Shown piece by piece: positions 7,710-17,485 of a DNA stretch of 64,000 nt. Position 1 is the first letter of the stretch, and every line of letters starts with the position of its first letter. Both the position numbers and the translations under genes were made by a program. Where the stretch lies: contig NZ_AQQR01000004.1 in assembly GCF_002210095.1 (NCBI RefSeq), positions 492,691 through 556,690 of the forward strand, given 5' to 3'. Under the pieces are notes generated by a model that was given only the letters and a program-made list of their open reading frames with translations, did not search any database and was not told where the DNA came from. The DNA comes from Marinibacterium profundimaris (lineage in GTDB: Bacteria > Pseudomonadota > Alphaproteobacteria > Rhodobacterales > Rhodobacteraceae).

Positions 7710-9577
7710 CCGCCTTCCTGAAGCTGCTGTTCCGCAACCGGCTGGCCGCGATGGGGGCCGTCGTGATCGCGAGCATCCTCGTGCTGGCCATCCTCACGCC
7801 GCTGCTGCCCTTGCCCGAGCCCAATGTCACCAACACCGCCGACCGGTTCCAGCGCCCCTTCACCGAGGGCCACCTGCTGGGCACCGACCACCTGGGCCGG
7901 GACCTGCTCTCGCGGCTCCTCTGGGGCACGCGGCTGTCGCTGGCCGTAGGCATCGCCGCGGCCTTTGTCGCCGCCACCATCGGCTCGGCCATCGGGATCA
8001 TCGCCGGCTATTACGGCGGGCGCACCGACAACCTGATCATGCGCGGCGTCGACATGCTGATGGCCTTTCCCTACATCCTGCTGGCGCTGGCCATCGTCGC
8101 CGCCCTCGGCCCCGGGTTGCTGAACGCGCTGATCGCCGTGGCCGCCGTCAACATCCCCTTCTTCGCGCGCAATATCCGGGGCATCACCGTGTCGCTGGCG
8201 GGCCGCGAATTCGTGGATGCCGCGCGGCTTGCAGGCAAGGGCCACGCCAGCATCATCCTGACCGAGGTCCTGCCCAACGTGCTGCCGGTCATCGTGATCG
8301 CCATGTCCACGACCGTCGGCTGGATGATCCTGGAAACCGCCGGTCTCTCCTTCCTCGGGCTGGGCAGCCAGCCGCCGCAGGCCGATCTCGGCTCCATGCT
8401 GGGCGAGGCGCGCGCGGCGCTGATCACCGCGCCGCATACCTCGGTCGTGCCGGGCATCATGATCTTTCTCATCGTGATGAGCGTGAACCTTCTGGGCGAC
8501 GGGGTGCGCGACGCGCTGGACCCGCGCCTGAAATCCGGCGCGCTCAGCCGGCCGCGCGCCATCACGCAGGTCGACCGCACGTCCCCCGCGCCCGCGACAC
8601 CGCAGAAGGGCGTGCTGGACCTGCAGGAGCTTGAAACCCAGTTCCACGTCGGCCCGCGCGTCTACCGCGCGGTGGGCGGTGTCTCGCTTCATGTGGAACC
8701 CGGCGAATGCCTTGGCGTGATCGGCGAAAGCGGGTCGGGCAAATCCGTCACGGCGCTGTCGGTCATGGGCCTTGTCGCCTCGCCGCCCGGTGTGATCACA
8801 GGCGGCGCGGTGAAGTTCGGCGGCGAGGATCTGCTTGGCGCCTCCTACGAGAGCCTGCGCCGAAAGCGCGGCGACAAGGTGGCCTATATCTTCCAGGACC
8901 CGCTCGCCACGCTGCACCCGCTTTACAAGGTCGGAGACCAGATGATCGAGGCGATCCAGTCCCACCACAAGGTGTCGAAATCCAAAGCCCGCGCCCGCGC
9001 GCTGGAGCTGTTCGAGGCGGTGCGCATCCCCAATCCGACAAGCCGGCTGGACAATTACCCGCACGAAATGTCGGGCGGCATGCGCCAGCGGGTCGGCATC
9101 GCCATGGCGATGGTCAACGACCCCGAGGTGATCATCGCGGACGAGCCCACCACCGCCCTGGACGTCACCGTGCAGGCGCAGATCCTCGCCCTGCTCGACG
9201 ATCTCCGCCGCGAACGCGGGCTGGCGATCGTCTTCATCACCCATGATTTCGGGGTCGTGGCCCAGCTCTGCGACCGGATCGCGGTGATGTACGCGGGCCG
9301 CATCGTCGAGGAAGGCCCGACGGCCGCCGTGCTCGACGCGCCGGCGCATCCCTATACCGCCCGCCTGATCGCCTGCGTGCCCGAACTTGGCGGTGGTCGC
9401 CGTCGGCTGGAGGCGATCCCCGGCCTGCCCCCGGTGGTCGACAATCTGCCCGAAGGCTGCGCCTTTGCGCCCCGCTGTGCCAAGGCGACGCCCGACTGCC
9501 AGCGCGGCGAGATCGCGCTGGAGGGCGCCGGCGCCCGCGCCGTGCGCTGCATCCATCCAGAGGAGGCCGTGGCATGA
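7706..9577 (+). CDS. Fused ABC permease and ATPase (DppC-DppD in one chain)
   Basis: 623 residues. Residues 1-~280 are a DppC-type permease: [31 protein letters not shown], and an EAA loop around [17 protein letters not shown] proline/alanine-rich linker (~285-305) joins it to a complete DppD-type ATPase with Walker A GESGSGKS (~339), signature SGGMRQR (~456), Walker B IIADEP (~477), the H-loop THDF, and the C-terminal cysteine motif GCAFAPRC of the peptide/nickel group. Dipeptide systems normally encode these as two proteins. The frame is continuous with no stop or restart, so the fusion looks genuine; it overlaps both neighbours by ATGA. Confidence 0.88.
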   Translation: MTAFLKLLFRNRLAAMGAVVIASILVLAILTPLLPLPEPNVTNTADRFQRPFTEGHLLGTDHLGRDLLSRLLWGTRLSLAVGIAAAFVAATIGSAIGIIAGYYGGRTDNLIMRGVDMLMAFPYILLALAIVAALGPGLLNALIAVAAVNIPFFARNIRGITVSLAGREFVDAARLAGKGHASIILTEVLPNVLPVIVIAMSTTVGWMILETAGLSFLGLGSQPPQADLGSMLGEARAALITAPHTSVVPGIMIFLIVMSVNLLGDGVRDALDPRLKSGALSRPRAITQVDRTSPAPATPQKGVLDLQELETQFHVGPRVYRAVGGVSLHVEPGECLGVIGESGSGKSVTALSVMGLVASPPGVITGGAVKFGGEDLLGASYESLRRKRGDKVAYIFQDPLATLHPLYKVGDQMIEAIQSHHKVSKSKARARALELFEAVRIPNPTSRLDNYPHEMSGGMRQRVGIAMAMVNDPEVIIADEPTTALDVTVQAQILALLDDLRRERGLAIVFITHDFGVVAQLCDRIAVMYAGRIVEEGPTAAVLDAPAHPYTARLIACVPELGGGRRRLEAIPGLPPVVDNLPEGCAFAPRCAKATPDCQRGEIALEGAGARAVRCIHPEEAVA

Positions 9578-10536
9578 GCGATCTGGCGCTGAAAGTCACC
9601 GACCTGTCCAAGACCTTCCCGCTGGCCAAGCCGCTGTTTCGCGCAGCCCCCCCCGGCGTGCGCGCGGTCCGTCCCATGAGCTTTGACGTGCCCAAGGGCG
9701 AAACCCTTGGCATCGTGGGGGAATCCGGCTGCGGGAAATCCACGCTGGCGCGGATGCTGGTGGGGCTGCTGACGCCCACAACCGGCCATATCCAGATCGC
9801 CGGCGCCAAGCCCGACCTTGGCGATCCGGCGGCCTTCGGCAAGCTGATCCAGTACGTGTTCCAGGACCCGATCTCGTCCCTGAACCCGCGCAAGACGATC
9901 CGCCAGATCATGGAAGCGCCCCTGAGGCAGCTCTACGGCATGGCCAGGGCCGAGCGTGACACCCGCATTGCCCAGATCTTCGACAGCGTAAACCTGCGCG
10001 AGGAATTCCTCGACCGCTACCCGCATGAATTCTCGGGCGGGCAGGCCCAGCGGATCGGCATCGCCCGGGCCCTGGCGGCGGCGCCCGAGATCATCGTGCT
10101 GGACGAACCGGTCTCGGCGCTGGATGTGTCGGTCCAGGCGCAGGTGCTCAACCTGCTGGCCGACCTGCGCCGCGAATTCGGCCTGACCTACCTGTTCATC
10201 AGCCACGACCTGGCGGTGGTCGAGGCGGTCAGCGACCGCGTCGTGGTGTTGTACTTTGGCGCCGTTGTCGAAATCGGCCGGGCCGAGACGATTTTCAACG
10301 CGCCCAAACATCCCTATACGAAACTGCTTGCCGACAGTGCCCCTGTCGTCGGCCGGCCGCTCACGGCACCCGAGCAGAAGGGCACCGAGCTGCCCGATCC
10401 GCTGAACCCGCCGCCCGGCTGTGCCTTTGCCGGGCGCTGTCCGCGGGCGACCGACATCTGCCGGCGCGACGATCCGGCCCTGACCCTGATGGGAGACGAT
10501 CAGTTTGCCGCCTGCCACCACCCGATCGAAGACTGA
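9574..10536 (+). CDS. Peptide-type ABC importer ATPase (DppF-like)
   Basis: 320 residues with Walker A GESGCGKS (~49-56), Q-loop in YVFQDP, signature SGGQAQR (~155), Walker B VLDEP (~174) and H-loop SHDL. It closes with the peptide/nickel-family C-terminal extension containing GCAFAGRCPRATDIC. The start overlaps the stop of the permease/ATPase fusion (ATGA), indicating translational coupling. The transporter would therefore pair this ATPase with the ATPase half of the fused protein. Confidence 0.9.
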   Translation: MSDLALKVTDLSKTFPLAKPLFRAAPPGVRAVRPMSFDVPKGETLGIVGESGCGKSTLARMLVGLLTPTTGHIQIAGAKPDLGDPAAFGKLIQYVFQDPISSLNPRKTIRQIMEAPLRQLYGMARAERDTRIAQIFDSVNLREEFLDRYPHEFSGGQAQRIGIARALAAAPEIIVLDEPVSALDVSVQAQVLNLLADLRREFGLTYLFISHDLAVVEAVSDRVVVLYFGAVVEIGRAETIFNAPKHPYTKLLADSAPVVGRPLTAPEQKGTELPDPLNPPPGCAFAGRCPRATDICRRDDPALTLMGDDQFAACHHPIED

Positions 10537-11269
10537 GCCACGGCAAAGCAGGCCGGCCCGGGTCGCCGAAGAGATCAAGGACTGGGTCGTGGAACAGGGC
10601 CTGCAACCCGGCGACAGGTTGCCGGGCGAGGCCGAGCTGATGGCCCGCTATTCCATGGCCAAGGGCACGATCCGCGAGGCGATGCGCATCCTCGAGGCCC
10701 AGGGCCTGATCAAGACGCGCACCGGCCCCGGCGGCGGATCCTTCGTGCATGAGGTCAGCCGCGGACGGGCCAAGGCGCTTTTGGGAAACTACTTTTACTT
10801 CAAGGACCTGACCGTCGGCGACATCTATCAGCTGCGCCGCGCGCTGGAACCGGAACTGGCCGCATCGCTGGCCGGGACCCTGCCCGAGGACGTGCTGGTG
10901 GCGCTTGAAGAGAACATCGCGCAATATTCCGAGCCGGCGACGACGCTGGACGAGGAACGCGAACAGCACGTCGCCTCGCTGCAATTCCACGCGATCCTGG
11001 CGGAGCAGTCCGGCAATTCGCTGCTCAGCTTCGTGATCGACTTCATGGTCAAGCTGCTGGCGGACCTGACCGTCTACCGCAAGCTTTACGAACCCATCAA
11101 CCGCGAGCTCTGGGAAAAGGGCCGCGACTACCAGGTGCGGCTGGTGATGGCGCTGCGGGCGGGCGACAAGGGCGCCGCCCGCGCGGTGATGAACGCCCAT
11201 ATGGACACCGCCTGGCGCCTGATGCGCGGCCAGGAGGTGAAGATGATGAAGCGGTTCATCGACGAATAG
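10505..11269 (+). CDS. GntR family regulator, FCD (FadR-like) subgroup
   Basis: 254 residues. A winged-helix domain (~residues 18-85; ARVAEEIKDWVVEQG, LPGEAELMARYSM, TIREAMRILEAQGL) precedes an all-helical FCD ligand domain (YQLRRALEPELA, later FHAILAEQSGN and MNAHMDTAW). The most upstream plausible start is a TTG at 10505, which lies inside the last codons of the ATPase gene (32-bp overlap); I see no good ATG before the DNA-binding domain, so the start is uncertain by a few residues. As the last gene of the importer operon it probably controls the operon through the twin dyads at 4971-5016. Confidence 0.85.
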   Translation: MPPATTRSKTEPRQSRPARVAEEIKDWVVEQGLQPGDRLPGEAELMARYSMAKGTIREAMRILEAQGLIKTRTGPGGGSFVHEVSRGRAKALLGNYFYFKDLTVGDIYQLRRALEPELAASLAGTLPEDVLVALEENIAQYSEPATTLDEEREQHVASLQFHAILAEQSGNSLLSFVIDFMVKLLADLTVYRKLYEPINRELWEKGRDYQVRLVMALRAGDKGAARAVMNAHMDTAWRLMRGQEVKMMKRFIDE

Positions 11270-11294
11270 GTGCGCCGGACCACCCGCAATGAGG

Positions 11295-11310
11295 CACCCT
11301 GCGAAGGGTG
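11295..11310. terminator. Short hairpin between convergent gntR and cysK
   Basis: CACCCT-GCGA-AGGGTG lies in the 64-bp gap between the two converging genes. It has no T-run, so it is a weak terminator candidate at best. Confidence 0.3.
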
Positions 11311-11333
11311 ACGAATGACCCGCCGCGCAGGGC

Positions 11334-12404
11334 TCAGCCCATCTGGTAGCCGGGCGTCGACAGGGAAATCTCCGTCTCCTCCTCGTCCATGTCCTCGGGG
11401 ATCTCCTCGAACAGCGGGGTCGTCATGTAGCGTTCGCCGGTATCGGGCAGCATCGCCAGGATCACCGTGCCGGGCTCGGCGGTCTCCGCCACCTTCATCG
11501 CGATGGCAAAGGTCGATCCGCCAGACACACCGGTCAGGATGCCTTCCTTCCGTGCCAGTTCCCGCGCCCAGTGCAGGCCGTCGGAACCGGCAATCGGGAT
11601 CAGGTCGTCGTAATAGGCCTTGTCGATGGCCTCCTGCAGCACGAAGGGAATGAAATCCGGTGTCCAGCCCTGGATCGGGTGCGGCTCGAACGCCTCGTGG
11701 CTGACCGCCGGGCTGTGATCCGCGTCCCGCTCCTGCGCGATGCCCGAGGCCACGATGGCCGCGTTGGCGGGCTCCGTCAGGATGATCTTCGTGTCCGGCA
11801 TCTCGCGCCGCAGCACGCGGGCCACGCCGGTCACCGTACCGCCGGTCCCGTAGCCGGTGACGAAGTAATCCAGCCTCTTGCCCGCGAAATCCGCGACAAT
11901 CTCGGGCCCCGTCGTGGCCTCGTGGATGTCGGCGTTCGCCTCGGTCTCGAACTGCCGGGCCAGGAACCAGCCGTTCTTCTCGGCCAGCTCCTTGGCCTTC
12001 TGGTACATGCCAAAGCCCTTCTGCGCGCGCGGTGTCAGGATCACCTTGGCGCCCAGCATCCGCATCAGCCGGCGGCGTTCGATCGAGAAGCTGTCGGCCA
12101 TGGTGATGACCAGCGGATAGCCCTTCTGCGCGCAGACCATGGCCAGCCCGATGCCGGTGTTGCCGCTGGTCGCCTCGACCACGGTCTGGCCGGGTTTCAG
12201 CGCGCCGCTCTTCTCGGCGGTCTCGATGATCGACAGGGCCAGCCGGTCCTTGACCGAGGCGGCCGGGTTGAAGAACTCCGCCTTGACGTAGATCTCCACG
12301 CCCTCGGGCGCGAGGTTGTTGACCCGCACGACGGGCGTGCCCCCCACGGTTTCAAGGATCGAGCCATAAAGCCCGGGCGTGCGCACAGGTGTCTGATCCG
12401 CCAT
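11334..12404 (-). CDS. cysK: Cysteine synthase (O-acetylserine sulfhydrylase)
   Basis: 356 residues, PLP-dependent fold type II. The Schiff-base Lys is in FNPAASVKDR (K52), the substrate loop is TSGNTG (~79-84) and the phosphate-binding loop is GTGGT (~190). It makes cysteine from O-acetylserine and sulfide. The ATG at 12404 follows a GGGGGGA site; an 18-residue longer start is possible but lacks support. The C-terminus carries an acidic tail (EEIPEDMDEEETE) beyond the usual ~310-330 residue core, a mild oddity. It is monocistronic here, with convergent gntR on one side and a strong terminator serving the next gene on the other. Confidence 0.88.
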   Translation of the reverse strand: MADQTPVRTPGLYGSILETVGGTPVVRVNNLAPEGVEIYVKAEFFNPAASVKDRLALSIIETAEKSGALKPGQTVVEATSGNTGIGLAMVCAQKGYPLVITMADSFSIERRRLMRMLGAKVILTPRAQKGFGMYQKAKELAEKNGWFLARQFETEANADIHEATTGPEIVADFAGKRLDYFVTGYGTGGTVTGVARVLRREMPDTKIILTEPANAAIVASGIAQERDADHSPAVSHEAFEPHPIQGWTPDFIPFVLQEAIDKAYYDDLIPIAGSDGLHWARELARKEGILTGVSGGSTFAIAMKVAETAEPGTVILAMLPDTGERYMTTPLFEEIPEDMDEEETEISLSTPGYQMG

Positions 12405-12572
12405 CTGGATTCCCCCCAAGGTTACGTTGCGTGACAATAATCTAGCGATTCCCGCCACGGATTGCGCGGGGGAGTTGCGAGAAAAGAACGCGAAGCGCGG
12501 GAAACCGGGACATGCGCGGCCGGCGTTCTGGCGCGGCGCTTGCCCACGGGATCGCGTTGCCGGAAACGGAAA

Positions 12573-12602
12573 CGGGCCGGAATTCTGGAGAATTCCGGCC
12601 CG
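12573..12602 (-). terminator. Intrinsic terminator after the aminotransferase gene
   Basis: A perfect 14-bp stem (12573-12586 with 12589-12602) has a 2-nt GG centre. On the minus strand it is followed by a T-rich stretch (TTTCCGTTTCC). It lies 31 bp past the stop of the aminotransferase. Confidence 0.7.
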
Positions 12603-12632
12603 CCTTCAATGCTCTGCCTCAGGGGCCGGGGA

Positions 12633-14015
12633 TCACAGGAATCCTTCGGCCTTGGCCCAGGCATGGCCTTCGTCCAGCGCCGTGCCCAGCCGCTGGCCGA
12701 TGCGCTCGATGTCGCTCTCGTTGATGATCAGCGGCGGGCAAAGCGCCACGGTCTCGTAGACAGACCGGCAGATCAGCCCGTGATCCTGCGCCGCGCGGGC
12801 CACGGCGGCCGCGACCTTGCCGATGGGCGAGAAGGCGGTCTTCGACGCCTTGTCCGCCACGAGCTCCAGCCCGGCGATCAGGCCGGTGCCGCGCGCTTCG
12901 CCCACCAGCGGGTGATCGGCGAAGGACTGCACCATGGCCTGGAACGGCGCTTCCATGCGGGCCGCGTTGCCCATCAGGTCCTTTTCCTCGATGATCGCCA
13001 GGTTCTCCAGGCCCGCGGCGCAGGCCACCGGATGGCCCGACCCGGTGAAGCCGTGGCCGAAGGTGCCCAGCTTTTCGGTGTTGTCGGCGATCGGGTTGTA
13101 GACCTTGTCGTTCACCAGGATCGCGGCAAGCGGCATGTAGGACGAGGTCAGCTGCTTCGAGGTCACGAGGATGTCCGGCTCGAACCCGTACTTCTGACAG
13201 CCGAAGGGCGTGCCCAGGCGGCCGAAGCCGTTGATGACCTCGTCCGAGACCAGCAGGATGTCGTATTTCTTGCACAGCTCGGCGATGCCGGGCCAGTAGC
13301 CTTCCGGCGGGGTCATCACGCCGCCGGCGCCCATGACCGGTTCACCGATGAAGGCGGCGATGGTCTCGGGGCCTTCGGACAGGATCGTGTCCTCGGCCTC
13401 TTTCAGCAGGCGCGCGGTGAACTCGGCCTCGCTCTCGCCCGGCTCGGCCCATTTCCAGTGATGCGGGCAGGTCAGGTGGATCACCGGGATCGCCGGCAGG
13501 TCGAAATCCTTGTGGTTGCCCGGCAGGCCGGTCAGCGACCCGCTGGCGATGGTGATCCCGTGATAGCCCTTGTTGCGGGCGAGGAATTTCTTCTTCTCCG
13601 GACGGCCGAGCGCATTGTTCATGAACCAGACCATCTTGATGACGGTGTCGTTCGCCTCGGACCCGGAATTGGTGAAGAACACCCGGTTCAGCCCCTCGGG
13701 CGTCATCTCCACCAGCTTTTCGGCCAGCTTGATCGACGGCGCATGCGCCTTGTGCGCGAAGGAATGGTAATAGGGCAGCTCCAGCATCTGCTTGTATGCC
13801 GCCTCGGCGATGCGGGACTCGGAGAAGCCGACAGCCACCGACCACAGCCCGGCCATGCCCTCGATGTATTCCTTGCCCTCGCTGTCGTAGACATGAATGC
13901 CGTCACCCTTGGTGATGATCATCGGCCCCTGCTGCTCATGCGCCCTCATGTTGGTGTAGGGATGCATGCTGTGGGCGATGTCCGATGCATGGAGAGAGTT
14001 GGGAATGCGGTTCAT
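12633..14015 (-). CDS. Class III omega-aminotransferase (pyruvate-type)
   Basis: 460 residues of a PLP fold type I class III transaminase. Visible motifs are SGSEAND (117-123), YHG (151-153, aromatic stacking on PLP), SDEV with D258 binding the pyridine N, and the Schiff-base K287 in VTSKQLTSSY. Length and motifs fit the omega-amino acid/amine:pyruvate transaminases (beta-alanine, taurine, putrescine or related amines as donors); the substrate cannot be chosen from sequence. A perfect Shine-Dalgarno (GGAGGT, 7 nt before the ATG) supports the start. It is divergent from the AI-2E-type permease across 229 bp, where I see no clear operator. Confidence 0.85.
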   Translation of the reverse strand: MNRIPNSLHASDIAHSMHPYTNMRAHEQQGPMIITKGDGIHVYDSEGKEYIEGMAGLWSVAVGFSESRIAEAAYKQMLELPYYHSFAHKAHAPSIKLAEKLVEMTPEGLNRVFFTNSGSEANDTVIKMVWFMNNALGRPEKKKFLARNKGYHGITIASGSLTGLPGNHKDFDLPAIPVIHLTCPHHWKWAEPGESEAEFTARLLKEAEDTILSEGPETIAAFIGEPVMGAGGVMTPPEGYWPGIAELCKKYDILLVSDEVINGFGRLGTPFGCQKYGFEPDILVTSKQLTSSYMPLAAILVNDKVYNPIADNTEKLGTFGHGFTGSGHPVACAAGLENLAIIEEKDLMGNAARMEAPFQAMVQSFADHPLVGEARGTGLIAGLELVADKASKTAFSPIGKVAAAVARAAQDHGLICRSVYETVALCPPLIINESDIERIGQRLGTALDEGHAWAKAEGFL

Positions 14016-14244
14016 CAGACGGACCTCCGGGCTGAATTTAGAGAACGGGCGACGGGCGGGATGCCCGAAACTGGCGGCCCGTCCGATTCCCGCGGACTAT
14101 GCCGCCTTGCAAGGGGGCGCGGCAATGGGCAAGCGACATGACACCACGGATTGAAGCCCCGCAAAGACGTCCCTGCGACGGTTTCGGTGATTGCGGTGGC
14201 AGCACGCGCGTGCCACTCCTGGACGAACCGCAAGAGAGGCGACG

Positions 14245-15312
14245 ATGAAGGACGCACCGCTGCTCAACCTTGTCCTGTCGCTGATCCTCGTGCTGGTGGT
14301 CGGCTATCTTCTGGTCATTGGCCGGTCGATCCTGGTGCCCATCGTGACGGCGGTGATCTCGGTCTACCTGATGGGCTCGGCCACCGAAGCGCTCAGCCGC
14401 CTGCCGGTGCTGCGCCATTTTCCCACCGTTCTTCTGCGGGCCTGCGTGCTTTTTGTCTTCGCCGCCGTGGTCTATGTCTTCGCCGTCGTCGTCGCCGCCA
14501 CCGTGCGCGACATCGCCGCCGTCGCCCCGATCTACCAGGAAAACGTCGAGACGCTGATCTCGCGCCTCGAAACCCGCATCGACGCCGCGAATATCGACGT
14601 GGATGCGCGCGAGGTGATCTCGGACGCGGTTTCGGTCACCTTCGGCAGCCTCGATTTGCGGGCGACGATCCTGTCGGTGCTGGGCAGCTTCACCATCGTC
14701 GGCATGTCGATCTTCCTGGTCGTGGTCTACGCCGGCTTCCTGATGGCCGAACGCAGCAGTTTCGCGGCCAAGATCACCGCCGCCTTCGGGGATCCCCACC
14801 GCTCGGACCAGATCACGCGGATCATCGGGGACATCAACCGGCGGATCGGCGAATACCTTTCGGTCAAGACGCTGATCAACCTGATCCTCGGTGCCATCTG
14901 CCTGGGTATCCTGCTGTTCTTCGGCGCGGATTTCGCCCTGTTCTGGGCGATCGTGATCGCGCTGCTGAACTACATTCCCTATGTCGGCTCGCTGCTGGCG
15001 GTGGCCTTTCCCGTGGCGCTGGCGCTGGCCCAGACCGGGTCGCTGCTTCACACCGCGCTGCTGGCCGGCTGCCTGATCACCGCGCAGGTCGTGGTCGGCA
15101 ACTGGCTGGAGCCGCGGATGATCGGGCGCCAGATGAACCTCAGCCCCTTTGTCGTGCTGGTGGCCCTGTCGGTCTGGTCGGCGATCTGGGGTGTGCCGGG
15201 CGCCATCCTGGCCGTACCGATGACGGCGATGATCACCATCGTGCTGGGCGCCTTTCCGGCGACCCGGTTCTGCGCCGTCCTCCTCGCCGCCCGCATCGAC
15301 GAAGAGCACTGA
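14245..15312 (+). CDS. AI-2E family (PerM/UPF0118) membrane protein
   Basis: 355 residues with about seven to eight hydrophobic segments in the family arrangement: two or three at the N-terminus, a long amphipathic soluble stretch (~85-150), then the conserved C-terminal group with NYIPYVGSLLA and a final VWSAIWGVPGAILAVPMTA segment. The ATG at 14245 follows GAGAGGCG; an earlier in-frame start at 14191 lacks support. Members export the autoinducer AI-2 or act as sodium/proton antiporters; no substrate can be assigned. Confidence 0.82.
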   Translation: MKDAPLLNLVLSLILVLVVGYLLVIGRSILVPIVTAVISVYLMGSATEALSRLPVLRHFPTVLLRACVLFVFAAVVYVFAVVVAATVRDIAAVAPIYQENVETLISRLETRIDAANIDVDAREVISDAVSVTFGSLDLRATILSVLGSFTIVGMSIFLVVVYAGFLMAERSSFAAKITAAFGDPHRSDQITRIIGDINRRIGEYLSVKTLINLILGAICLGILLFFGADFALFWAIVIALLNYIPYVGSLLAVAFPVALALAQTGSLLHTALLAGCLITAQVVVGNWLEPRMIGRQMNLSPFVVLVALSVWSAIWGVPGAILAVPMTAMITIVLGAFPATRFCAVLLAARIDEEH

Positions 15313-15363
15313 GGCCCCGGCGATCCGCCCGGGTCCCCCGGCCCCCTTCCCTGATCCGGCCGC

Positions 15364-17409
15364 CTAAAGCACCTTGCACAGCCGCAGCGCGTCGTAGACC
15401 GCCGCGTGGGTGTTCCGCGCCGCCACCGCGTCGCCGATCCGGAACAGCCGGAACCGCCCCTCCGGGTTGCGCGCCACCGCCTGCGGCCGCCCCTCGATCA
15501 GGGCGGCGTAATCGACCTCGCCCAGGTTGGACGACAGCGGCCGCAACGCGACGTAGAGATCGTCCAGCGGCCGCGTGCCCGCGTTCACCACCACCTGGTC
15601 CACGCGCCGCTCCTGCGTGACCCCGGTGAAATCGCTGCCCAGCGTCGCCACCAGCTCATTCCCGTCGCGCCGCACCGCCTCCAGCTTCCAGGTCACGGTG
15701 AACCTCACGTCCATCTGCTGCAGCTTTCGCATCGCGGGCGTCAGCGTCATCGACATCACTTCGGATGAAATCCCCCGGTCGCGCGTCACGAATTCCACCT
15801 TTGCCCCGGTGGCGCCGATGGTCTCGGCCGCCTGCAGCGCCGCGGAATCCCCGGCATCGTCATGGATCAGCACGTTGGTCCCCGGTTGCGCATCGCCCGA
15901 CAGGATATCCCAGGCCGACACCACCAGCTCTTCACCCGCGATCCCGCCGGTGTGCGGCAGCCCGCCGGTGGCCACGATCACCACGTCCGGCGCGTCCCCG
16001 GTCACCGTGTCGGCTTCGGCGAAGGAATTGTAGCGAAAGGCCACCCCCAGCCGTTCGCATTCCGCCACGCGCCAGTCGATCAGCGACATCATCTCGGCCC
16101 GTCGCGGCGTCCGCGCGGTCAGCCGCACCTGCCCGCCGGGATCGCCCGCCGCCTCGTGCACCACGACATCATGCCCGCGCGCACCGCAGACCCGCGCCGC
16201 CTCCAGCCCCGCCGGCCCGGCGCCGACGATCACCACCTTGCGCCGCGTCTCCGCCTTCGGCACCTCGTGCGGCTGTTCCAGTTCGCGCCCCGTCGCCGGG
16301 TTGTGCAGGCACAGCGCCATGCCGCCCTGGTAGATCCGGTCGAGACAATAATTCGCCCCGACGCAGGGCCTGATCCGCTCCTCCTCGCCGCGCAGGATCT
16401 TGGCGACGATATGCGGGTCCGCGAGATGCGCGCGGGTCATGCCGACCATGTCCAGCTTGCCCGCGGCGATCGCGTGGCGCGCCGTGGCCACGTCCTGGAT
16501 CCGCGCGGCGTGGAAGGTCGGGAACTCGGTCGCCGCGCGCAGTTCCCCCGCGAAATCCAGGTGCGGCGCGCTGCGCATCCCCTGCACCGGGATCACGTCG
16601 GTCAGGGCGGCATCCGTTTCGATATGCCCGCGCGTGACGTTCAGGAAATCGACCATCCCGCTGTCCCGCAGCCGGCGCGAGATTTCCAGACCGTCGGCCC
16701 TGGTCAGCCCCCCGGCCATGACCTCGTCACCGGAATAGCGGACACCCACGATGAATTCCGGCCCCACCCGGTCACGGATCGCGCGCAGCACGTCGAAGGT
16801 GAACCGTAGCCGATTGTCGAGGCTACCACCGTAGTCGCCCTCCAGCTGGTTCGTCGCGGGCGACCAGAACTGGTCCATCAGGTGGCCGTAGGCCTCCATC
16901 TCGATCCCGTCCAGACCGGCGGCCTGCATCCGCTCTGCCGCGTCGGCATAGTCGCCCACGATCCGCGCGATGTCCCAGTCCTCGATCACCTTCGGAAAGG
17001 CCCGGTGCGCCGGTTCGCGTTCCGCCGTCGGGGACAGCACCGGCAACCAGTCGCCCTGGTCCCACCGCGTGCGCCGGCCCAGGTGCGTCAGCTGGATCAT
17101 CACCGCAGCGCCGTGATCGTGGCATTCGTCCACCAGCTGTTTCATCCAGCCCACGACCTCGTCCTTCCAGGCGAGGATGTTGTTGAACGCCGGCGGGCTG
17201 TCGCGCGAGACCGAGGCCGAGCCGGCCGTCATCGTCATCGCCACGCCCGCCCGGGCGCGTTCCACGTGATAGGCGCGATAGCGGTCCTTCGGCATGCCGT
17301 CCTCGGCATAGGCCGGTTCGTGGCTGGTGATCATCAGCCGGTTCTTCAGGGTGAGGTGTTTCAGCCGGTAGGGCTGCAGCAGCGGGTCGCGGCTCTGGTC
17401 CTGGGTCAT
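15364..17409 (-). CDS. OYE-type NADH:flavin oxidoreductase with Fe-S site, N-methylproline demethylase-like
   Basis: 681 residues in the TMADH/2,4-dienoyl-CoA reductase layout: an FMN TIM barrel (1-~335), an Fe-S cysteine region (C349, C355, C367), then a FAD/NAD(P)-binding half starting at VIVGAGPAGLEAA (~393-405). Dimethylamine/dimethylglycine/N-methylproline demethylases share this plan. The usual CxxCxxC core reads CVGANYC here, so one canonical cysteine is an alanine. The RPCVGANYCLDRIYQGG wording reminds me of the stachydrine-pathway N-methylproline demethylase, which I offer as best guess. It is the last gene of the minus-strand catabolic unit, 76 bp after the amidohydrolase, suggesting oxidative N-demethylation of a pathway intermediate. 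Confidence 0.75.
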   Translation of the reverse strand: MTQDQSRDPLLQPYRLKHLTLKNRLMITSHEPAYAEDGMPKDRYRAYHVERARAGVAMTMTAGSASVSRDSPPAFNNILAWKDEVVGWMKQLVDECHDHGAAVMIQLTHLGRRTRWDQGDWLPVLSPTAEREPAHRAFPKVIEDWDIARIVGDYADAAERMQAAGLDGIEMEAYGHLMDQFWSPATNQLEGDYGGSLDNRLRFTFDVLRAIRDRVGPEFIVGVRYSGDEVMAGGLTRADGLEISRRLRDSGMVDFLNVTRGHIETDAALTDVIPVQGMRSAPHLDFAGELRAATEFPTFHAARIQDVATARHAIAAGKLDMVGMTRAHLADPHIVAKILRGEEERIRPCVGANYCLDRIYQGGMALCLHNPATGRELEQPHEVPKAETRRKVVIVGAGPAGLEAARVCGARGHDVVVHEAAGDPGGQVRLTARTPRRAEMMSLIDWRVAECERLGVAFRYNSFAEADTVTGDAPDVVIVATGGLPHTGGIAGEELVVSAWDILSGDAQPGTNVLIHDDAGDSAALQAAETIGATGAKVEFVTRDRGISSEVMSMTLTPAMRKLQQMDVRFTVTWKLEAVRRDGNELVATLGSDFTGVTQERRVDQVVVNAGTRPLDDLYVALRPLSSNLGEVDYAALIEGRPQAVARNPEGRFRLFRIGDAVAARNTHAAVYDALRLCKVL

Positions 17410-17485
17410 GGGTGTTTCCTCGGGTGTGCGCGCGACCTTTCCGGGAAAGGCGGAGCCTGTCAAACCCGACCGCAGCCGCGGCACC

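Noticed and set aside
12462..14141. 559-codon plus-strand frame across the aminotransferase
   Set aside because: Antisense shadow of a well-supported PLP enzyme, with no motif of its own.
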